NCBI RefSeq assembly: GCF_014489575.1
Contig: NZ_CP060789.1
Coordinates: forward strand, 62,001 to 126,000
Length of the DNA: 64,000 nt
Reading direction: 5' to 3'
Source of the DNA: Tessaracoccus defluvii
Lineage (GTDB): Bacteria; Actinomycetota; Actinomycetes; Propionibacteriales; Propionibacteriaceae
The position numbers were made by a program, and so were the translations under genes. Shown one piece after another: positions 58,461-64,000 of this stretch. Numbering within the stretch: position 1 is the first letter of the stretch; each line of letters begins with the position of its first letter. Below the pieces are notes generated by a model that ran no database searches, was not told where the DNA came from, and saw nothing but the letters and a program-made list of their open reading frames with translations.

Positions 58461-58474
58461 ATTTCCATCGATGT
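58461..58474. promoter_or_regulatory. Operator candidate, inverted right copy
   Basis: ATTTCCATCGATGT is the exact complement of the left copy and lies about 62 bp upstream of the binding-protein start. The remaining gap sequence (58134-58536) shows no other gene. Confidence 0.55.
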
Positions 58475-58536
58475 ATTTTGGTCGCGAGAGTGACCCGCCC
58501 GCCGAGGTTCGGGGGGTGCCGATCAAGGAGGATCAG

Positions 58537-59775
58537 ATGAATCGGAAGAAGATGGCAGTGATGCTGGGTGCGTCAGTCTTGGCGCTGGCTGTCTCGGCTT
58601 GTGGGGGCGGCGGAACCGGGCCGGACGGTGGCGCTTCGGGCAAGACCCAGATGCTCGCTTGGCATGGGTACACCGAAGCCGATGGAAAGGTGCTCGACAA
58701 GATCGTCGCAGAGTTCAACTCGTCTCAGGATGCCTGCGAGGTCAACGCCGAGGCGATCGCCTGGGGATCCATCACGGAGAAGTTGGTTACGAGTCTCGGC
58801 GCCGGAAATGGTCCGAACCTGGTGGTTCAGGGTCCAGACACCGGCCTCGGGTACGTCAACCAGGGAGCTTTCCAGGACGTGCAGTCCTACTACGACGATC
58901 CGGAGACCTACACGAGTGTTCCAGCGCTCCACTCGAATCTGGCTGATGCTGTGACCTGGGATGGCAAGACGTACGCAATCCCGATGGGCACCGCGGCGTA
59001 CGCCGTCTACTACAACAAGACCATGTGGGCCGAGGCCGGTCTGACGGACGCCGACATCCCCAAGACCATTGACGAAATGCTGGATGTCGCGAAGAAGCTC
59101 ACCAAGGGTGAGAAGTATGGGATTGCTGCGCCCGACAAGGACGCAATCTTCCTTGCCACGATCCTTCACTCAGGTGGTGGAGACTTCATCACTGATGGGA
59201 AGGTCAACCTCAACTCGCCGGAGAACATCGCGACCCTGGAGAAGTGGCAGAGTGCGTTCGTTGACGACAAGGTCAGCCCGACGGGCATGGACCAGACCGC
59301 AGCCATGGAGCTGTACGGATCCGGGCGAGCTGGGATGATCATGAACGGCCCTTGGCAGATTACATCGTCTGAGAGCTTCGGGATCGACACCGGCGTTTTC
59401 GGATGGCCCTCGGATTGGGTTGCAGGTGTGCTCAACTACTGGTGGTCAACGAGCATGAATGACAGCGATGCTGAGAAGGCGTGCGCCAATTCATTCGGCG
59501 ACTTCTGGAACAGCCGTGACATGCAGATCCTCTGGCAGGACTCTTTCTACCCGCCGAACCGGAGTGACATCCCTGCGGAAGAGTTCAAGGACCCGCGGAT
59601 CGCGACGCTGGCGGAGTACTCGCAGTTCGCGCATTACTACATGTCTGGCGTGGAGTCCAACTTCAACGACATCAGCAGCACGACCAACGCGCTTATGGAG
59701 CAGGTCTCCCAGGGCGGGGATGTGGCGGAACTCGTCGCCGCGGCGCAGACCAAGGTCGAGGGATACATCGGCTGA
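58537..59775 (+). CDS. ABC transporter sugar-binding lipoprotein (second importer)
   Basis: 412 residues. The signal NRKKMAVMLGASVLALAVSAC ends in a lipobox, followed by a Gly-rich spacer. The family 1 solute-binding fold shows WHGYTEADGKVLDKIVAEFN, YAIPMGTAAYAVYYNKTMW and AGMIMNGPWQI. AAGGAGG lies 7 bp before the ATG at 58537; the open frame continues upstream without homology. It supplies the two permeases downstream. Codons are richer in A/T at the third position than in the middle of the window. Confidence 0.93.
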   Translation: MNRKKMAVMLGASVLALAVSACGGGGTGPDGGASGKTQMLAWHGYTEADGKVLDKIVAEFNSSQDACEVNAEAIAWGSITEKLVTSLGAGNGPNLVVQGPDTGLGYVNQGAFQDVQSYYDDPETYTSVPALHSNLADAVTWDGKTYAIPMGTAAYAVYYNKTMWAEAGLTDADIPKTIDEMLDVAKKLTKGEKYGIAAPDKDAIFLATILHSGGGDFITDGKVNLNSPENIATLEKWQSAFVDDKVSPTGMDQTAAMELYGSGRAGMIMNGPWQITSSESFGIDTGVFGWPSDWVAGVLNYWWSTSMNDSDAEKACANSFGDFWNSRDMQILWQDSFYPPNRSDIPAEEFKDPRIATLAEYSQFAHYYMSGVESNFNDISSTTNALMEQVSQGGDVAELVAAAQTKVEGYIG

Positions 59776-59802
59776 TGCAGCTCGGCTGCATTAGGTGAAC
59801 CC

Positions 59803-60774
59803 ATGACTGCCCAACACATCACTGGGGCACCAGGACGAAACGGAGAGGAGGTGGTCGAGATGCCCGTGGCGACCACGTTGTCCAAGGGAAGCCGGCGCAT
59901 GCGCCGTCGGCAGGATCTACTCGGCTACCTCTTCTCCGCCCCCGCGCTCATCATTCTGGCTGTCTTCGTTTTCTACCCAGCGCTCTACGCGCTCGTCATT
60001 TCGTTCACGGACTCTTCCGGCCTCAACCAGCCGAAGTTCGTCGGGTGGGAAAACTATGTACGTGCGTTTACGGAAGAGGACTCGCTGAGAGCGCTGCTCA
60101 ATACGTTCGTCTACGCTGTCTCGTACGCACCACTCGTCATCCTCGTGGCGCTCGCGCTGGCCCTCCTGCTCAATCGAAACGATCTATGGCTCCGCAGCCT
60201 GATGCGCACTGTCATTTTCGTGCCCTTCATTATCTCGATGGCAGTCGCCGCGCTCGGATGGAGCTTCCTCATCGATGCTCGAACAGGACTGCTGCCGTAT
60301 TGGCTTTCGTTGATCGGGATTGACCTTCCGGATATCCTCGCTAGCCCGACCTGGGCCATGCCTGCAGTGGTTTTTGTGGCGGTCTGGAAGAACTTTGGGT
60401 ACTTCATGGTTATTTTCCTTGCAGGACTCCAGAACATCCCCCGAGAACTGTATGAGGCTGCGGAGATCGATGGCGCCAACGCCTGGCGCCGACTCTGGGC
60501 GGTTACGCTGCCTGGTCTGCGGCCGACCATGACCTACGTGGTCATTCTGGCGGCGAATGGCGCATTCCAGGCCTTCGACCAGATATACGTCATGACCGGT
60601 GGTGGTCCGCTGCGGTCCACCGAAACGGTGGTCTACCGTGTGTACATTGAGGGGTTTGCCAACTTCCGGCAGGGGTATGCGGCGGCACTGTCATTCATCC
60701 TCATGGCCGTGACCATGGTCATCGGGGTCATTCAGCTCAGTATCAGCCGTCGCCAAGAAAGGGATCTGGCATGA
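59803..60774 (+). CDS. ABC sugar transporter permease (MalF/UgpA type)
   Basis: 323 residues with about six spans, beginning LLGYLFSAPALIILAVFVFYPALYAL. The EAA loop is PRELYEAAEIDGANAWRRLW. An ATG at 59860 has a better ribosome site (GGAGAGGAGG) and would give a 304-residue protein that loses only a non-conserved tail; either start is possible. Its stop overlaps the next permease by 4 bp. Confidence 0.92.
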   Translation: MTAQHITGAPGRNGEEVVEMPVATTLSKGSRRMRRRQDLLGYLFSAPALIILAVFVFYPALYALVISFTDSSGLNQPKFVGWENYVRAFTEEDSLRALLNTFVYAVSYAPLVILVALALALLLNRNDLWLRSLMRTVIFVPFIISMAVAALGWSFLIDARTGLLPYWLSLIGIDLPDILASPTWAMPAVVFVAVWKNFGYFMVIFLAGLQNIPRELYEAAEIDGANAWRRLWAVTLPGLRPTMTYVVILAANGAFQAFDQIYVMTGGGPLRSTETVVYRVYIEGFANFRQGYAAALSFILMAVTMVIGVIQLSISRRQERDLA

Positions 60775-61649
60775 CCGCCACGACTCGACCCCAAGAGGGT
60801 CAGGGCAGGGCGAGCGTCAACGCGCGGCAGCGCACCGGGACGATCATCGCCATGATCATTCTGCTGGGGGCTGCAGCGCTAGCTGCGTTCCCGTTGATTG
60901 TCGTCCTCGTTACGGCATTCACTCCTCAGTCTGAGACGCTCTCGTGGCCTCCAAAACTAATTCCGGACACGTGGACCTTTGCGAACTTCCCTGAGGTTTT
61001 TGAGAGGATTCCTGTCTGGGATCAGTTGAGAAACACCATCATCATGGCGGTCGGCGTGACGGTTCTGTCGCTGTTCTTCGACTCGCTTGCGGCTTACGCC
61101 CTAGCCTGCATTCAGTTTCGCGGGCGGGGGTTCCTGCTGGCGGTCCTCATCGCGACGATGATGATTCCCTTCCAGTCGCTTCTGATTCCCCTCTATCGGA
61201 TGCTCTCGGAGTTTGGGTGGATCGGTACATTGGTAGGATTGATTGTGCCGCGGGCATCGGATGTCGCTGGAATCTTCCTGCTGCGGCAGTTCTTCTTGCT
61301 CATTCCGAAGGACCTGCACAGCGCCGCAAGAATTGACGGCGCGTCCGAGTTTCGCATCTACTGGTCGATCATTCTTCCGAATGCAACAGGTGGCCTGCTG
61401 ACCCTGGGGTTGTTCAACTTCATTGGCAACTGGAATGACATGCTCTGGCCGATGGTTGTCACGAACTCTGCCAGCGACCGAACGCTTACAGCTGGGCTCG
61501 CGCTTTTGAATGGAAGCGCCCAGGGCGTCGTTCCATATGGAGTGACAATGGCTGGATCGCTGATATCGGTGTTGCCGCTCATCGTGATCTTCGCCATTGT
61601 GCAGAAGCGCTTCATCGAGGGTGTCGCCACGACGGGCATGAAGGGCTGA
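60771..61649 (+). CDS. ABC sugar transporter permease (MalG/UgpE type)
   Basis: 292 residues, six spans. The EAA loop DLHSAARIDGASEFRIYW and the NWNDMLWPMVV segment are typical, with the ending EGVATTGMKG. As in the first importer, no ATPase gene is present, so a shared ATPase must energise both. Confidence 0.93.
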   Translation: MTATTRPQEGQGRASVNARQRTGTIIAMIILLGAAALAAFPLIVVLVTAFTPQSETLSWPPKLIPDTWTFANFPEVFERIPVWDQLRNTIIMAVGVTVLSLFFDSLAAYALACIQFRGRGFLLAVLIATMMIPFQSLLIPLYRMLSEFGWIGTLVGLIVPRASDVAGIFLLRQFFLLIPKDLHSAARIDGASEFRIYWSIILPNATGGLLTLGLFNFIGNWNDMLWPMVVTNSASDRTLTAGLALLNGSAQGVVPYGVTMAGSLISVLPLIVIFAIVQKRFIEGVATTGMKG

Positions 61650-61670
61650 GCTCGCCCGACTTATCCGTTC

Positions 61671-61694
61671 CGACGGCTCGGTTGCAGGCCGTCG
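61671..61694 (+). other. Small intercistronic hairpin
   Basis: CGACGGC and GCCGTCG form a 7-bp stem with a 10-nt loop in the 84-bp gap between permease and the GH93-like gene. It may moderate read-through. There is no T-tract. Confidence 0.4.
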
Positions 61695-61733
61695 TAACGC
61701 AATCCCCATCAACAACTCGAAGAGGAGTAGGTA

Positions 61734-62873
61734 ATGCATGTAAACCCGATTGGAGCGACGGTTGTCCACCGAGGCTCGGTGGGGGAGTCCGGGTCGATGT
61801 ACACCCGGTTGCTGTCTGGGCGGGCCGGAGGCCCGCTCGAAGGTGTGATGCTTCTTACCTGGGAACGTAGGTTGGGAGTCGCGGACTCAGCCGGCCCCAC
61901 GTTCCCGATCTACCGGAGTGAAGACGGCGGTGAGACTTGGGAGGAGATCGCGGCGGTACCAGACCTGGCGCGCCATGCCGGCAACCGATATCAGCCGACG
62001 CTCTACGAGCTCCCCTGTGATGTTGCGCACCTGAAGCGTGGTGACGTATTGCTGGCTGGGAACGCTATCCCTCGAGACGGGGCGTTTACCTGCCTCGTTC
62101 TCTACTCGTCGGCGGATGGCGGGTACACCTGGAATCTTGAGTCTGTGATCGACGAGGGTGGGCCGTCTGTCTATGACAACTCATCTGACTCCGTGACAAC
62201 AGCGATCTGGGAGCCTGATCTGGACGTGGTGGATGGGAAGCTGCTCTGCTATTTCGCCGACGAGCGGACGAAACCGGATCGAATGTTGCAGTCGATCCGG
62301 CGGAGAACCTCAACGGACCTCCGAACGTGGTCTGACCTCGAACTGGTCAGTGGAGTAGCGAACAGCTACCACCGCCCCGGCATGTTTGTTGGTACGGGTG
62401 CGTTGCCCGATGGATCCCGCCGTGCGGTCATCGAGGTCGTTGGGCCACACGACGTGCCTGTGTACCTGCTGGAGTCGCAGCCCGGCGAGGACTGGGGCGA
62501 TCCGGGCGACCTTGGCCGACAACTGGTGGCTGATGATGGGGTGAGCCTGTCTGGGACTCCGACCATCGGCTGGCATGCGCTCCCGGATGGGCGAGTAGTC
62601 CTCGTGGCCCTAGGCCGTCACTCGATGCGAGACGGGAGGGAGGGGAACCGGGGATTGGTCTCTCTGGACCTTGGGGACAGTTGGTCTTCATTTGAGCTGC
62701 CCACACCAGCGGACCGAAGGATTCACGGTGATGCCTCCGGATATAGCCAGACGATCCGCTGGAATCAGGACGGACACCTTGTGCAGGCTACCTCGGTCCG
62801 CAACGCGATCGGGTCCCATGACGTGGTGGTTACGCGTGCCCTGATGGTCCTGGACGTGGAGGTGGGAGCATGA
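61734..62873 (+). CDS. GH93-like / sialidase-superfamily six-bladed propeller glycosidase
   Basis: 379 residues. Repeated BNR-like boxes (YRSEDGGETWEEI, YSSADGGYTWNLES, TSTDLRTWSDLEL) show the sialidase propeller. The segments AIWEPDLDVVDGKLLCYFADE, then QSIRRRTSTD and YHRPGMFVGTGALPDGS follow the pattern of GH93 exo-1,5-alpha-L-arabinanases more than that of sialidases. That would fit the GH51 across the promoter region. There is no signal peptide, which is unusual for an arabinanase, so it would act on imported oligosaccharides. The alternative is an exo-alpha-sialidase-like enzyme of other specificity. Its stop overlaps the next start by 4 bp. Confidence 0.7.
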   Translation: MHVNPIGATVVHRGSVGESGSMYTRLLSGRAGGPLEGVMLLTWERRLGVADSAGPTFPIYRSEDGGETWEEIAAVPDLARHAGNRYQPTLYELPCDVAHLKRGDVLLAGNAIPRDGAFTCLVLYSSADGGYTWNLESVIDEGGPSVYDNSSDSVTTAIWEPDLDVVDGKLLCYFADERTKPDRMLQSIRRRTSTDLRTWSDLELVSGVANSYHRPGMFVGTGALPDGSRRAVIEVVGPHDVPVYLLESQPGEDWGDPGDLGRQLVADDGVSLSGTPTIGWHALPDGRVVLVALGRHSMRDGREGNRGLVSLDLGDSWSSFELPTPADRRIHGDASGYSQTIRWNQDGHLVQATSVRNAIGSHDVVVTRALMVLDVEVGA

Positions 62874-63970
62874 GCGCGCGTTGGAGCAAGGCGGAAGCTT
62901 GGCGATGGTACGAGGAACGTCCGTGGATCACGGGGTGCAACTTCATTCCCAGTGGCGCTCCGCATGGGGCTTTGTGGCTCCTTCAGGAGCACGGCCATGA
63001 GAGTGCCTACCGGGACGCCGCTCGAGAGATCGCATTCGCATCGTGGATCGGGCTGAACAGTATTCGATTTTACCTGCCCTTCGAGGTCTGGAAGTACCAG
63101 CGGGAAGCCTTCTTCGCTCATCTGGACGAACTTCTGGCGTTGCTGGGGCGGTATGGGATGACTATGGTCCCTGTCTTGTTCAACGACTGCACCGTTCCAA
63201 AGGGACGGTGGCGGGAGGCCCGACTGGGCGCGCAACCGGCGCCTGTGCCAGGGTTCTTCGGCGGCGCTTCAGGTGGAGCGTTCGACGACGATGTGCAGGG
63301 GGGCGAGAACATCGGCTACCTCCCGTTTGACGAGCCTGGGTCAGCTGTGGTCATGCGTGAGTTCGTCGACTCACTTGCGTCGCGATACGGCCAGGATGAG
63401 CGCATCCTGATGTGGAACGTGTGGAACGAGATCGGAAACTCGAATCGGGGAGCACTTTCGCTCGAAATGATGCGCTCGGCATTCTCGTGGCTCCGAGAGG
63501 CAGGCGTCGCCCAGCCGCTCACGGCGGAAGTCTGGGGTGGTGGTGCAGGCGCTCCCCTTGATTGGGTGCATAACCCGACGGCGCTTCCCGAGGTGGAGCA
63601 CCGTGCCATGGAGCTTTCGGACATCGTGACGTTCCACTATTACGGGGACTATCTTCATGCGAAACAGTTGGTCGGCTACCTGCGGCGGTTTGAACGGCCC
63701 CTGGTGAATACGGAGTGGATGCACAGGCCGTACGGAAGTCTCATCGAGACGCACCTTCCCTTGTGGAAGCGTGAAGGCATCGGTAGCTACTTCTTCGGGT
63801 TGGTGAATGGCCAACCGCAGTTCCATAATGTGTGGGAGTTTATCAAGGGGCTCCCGAATATTGATACAACATTGTGGATGCATGATGTCGTGCACTCCGA
63901 TTTCACGCCGTACGATCCTGATGAGATCGAGGTCCTACGCTCCTGCAACCTCGGGTTGGGTGCGCGATGA
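62870..63970 (+). CDS. GH5-like TIM-barrel glycosidase
   Basis: 366 residues. It begins WYEERPWITGCNFIPSGAP, followed by the barrel strands ASWIGLNSIRFYLPFEVW and YGMTMVPVLFNDC. The acid/base Glu is in MWNVWNEIGNSN (near residue 185) and the second Glu in RPLVNTEWMHRP (near 283), the clan GH-A pattern. Similar proteins are often named 1,4-beta-xylanase or cellulase-like, but they lack a signal peptide and are oligosaccharide-cleaving at most; the substrate is unknown. It is coupled by 4-bp overlaps to genes on both sides. Confidence 0.75.
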   Translation: MSARWSKAEAWRWYEERPWITGCNFIPSGAPHGALWLLQEHGHESAYRDAAREIAFASWIGLNSIRFYLPFEVWKYQREAFFAHLDELLALLGRYGMTMVPVLFNDCTVPKGRWREARLGAQPAPVPGFFGGASGGAFDDDVQGGENIGYLPFDEPGSAVVMREFVDSLASRYGQDERILMWNVWNEIGNSNRGALSLEMMRSAFSWLREAGVAQPLTAEVWGGGAGAPLDWVHNPTALPEVEHRAMELSDIVTFHYYGDYLHAKQLVGYLRRFERPLVNTEWMHRPYGSLIETHLPLWKREGIGSYFFGLVNGQPQFHNVWEFIKGLPNIDTTLWMHDVVHSDFTPYDPDEIEVLRSCNLGLGAR

Positions 63971-64000
63971 AGGCATGGATGGAGGCTGGAGAGGCCGCCC
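63967..64000 (+). CDS. Start of a further gene in the cassette, cut by the window edge
   Basis: An ATG shares ATGA with the preceding stop, exactly as in the two upstream junctions, and the frame reads MKAWMEAGEAA to the last base. Too little is present to name it; by position it is another enzyme or the regulator of the second sugar cassette. Confidence 0.5.
   Translation, partial: MKAWMEAGEAA

Noticed and set aside
61734..62873. Propeller enzyme considered as a true sialidase
   Set aside because: The N-terminal FRIP-type arginine motif is not seen, and the WEP and RPGM segments fit GH93 better. The alternative is kept in the feature text.

Overview
The window is high-GC DNA (roughly two thirds G+C) with GTG starts, DUF3151, DUF222-HNH and DUF3048 proteins, a gluABCD uptake operon, a PTS-type dihydroxyacetone kinase and a FadE5/FadA2/FabG4/HtdX fatty-acid block. 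Together these point to an Actinomycetota genome. A Propionibacteriaceae-like organism is my best guess, but the sequence does not prove the family. No rRNA, tRNA or CRISPR array was seen.

Layout. 1-12.7 kb: a carbohydrate cassette built around a LacI regulator. Leftward genes are the regulator, a Gfo/Idh oxidoreductase, a GH51 arabinofuranosidase and a truncated GH95-like enzyme. Rightward genes are a sugar ABC importer, GH3, GH43 and ThuA. Two copies of one 14-bp operator flank the regulator. 12.7-21.7 kb: DUF3151 with dhaKLM, purA, a small membrane protein, a GH38 alpha-mannosidase and purD. 21.7-27.7 kb: a tightly overlapping three-gene unit, DUF6361-like / phospholipase D-like (two HKD-type motifs) / large SNF2-like helicase, which looks like an antiphage or nucleic-acid-processing module and is the best candidate for an undescribed system. 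27.9-36 kb: DUF3048 lipoprotein, PadR/DUF1048, then a TetR-controlled fatty-acid block with the same four gene types as mycobacterial Rv0241c-Rv0244c. 36-43.7 kb: PQQ-propeller lipoprotein, GH15, alpha/beta hydrolase, purB, an unknown membrane protein and a NUDIX hydrolase. 43.8-50 kb: pntAB and the convergent gluABCD operon. 50.2-56.6 kb: a plastic zone with a TadE/TadG-like orphan, clusters of palindromic repeats, a 1278-bp IS3-family element that cleanly splits a DUF222-HNH gene, two secreted proteins and three copies of an 89-bp foldable repeat. 56.6-64 kb: a second carbohydrate cassette (GH51, ABC importer, GH93-like enzyme, GH5-like glycosidase) that continues past the window.

How they work together. 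The two end cassettes look designed to import arabinose- and xylose-containing oligosaccharides and hydrolyse them in the cytoplasm: none of the hydrolases I could read from its start has a signal peptide, while each importer has a lipoprotein binding protein. The importers carry no ATPase gene here, so a shared MsiK-type ATPase elsewhere is likely. The end cassettes are visibly richer in A/T at third codon positions than the middle.

Quality note. At least a dozen genes are broken by single-base indels, several of them in G or C runs, while the conserved protein continues in the next frame. I treat these as probable sequencing errors and give reconstructed coordinates. Two disruptions differ in kind: the IS insertion in the DUF222-HNH gene, and a TAG codon at the start of the DUF1048 gene.
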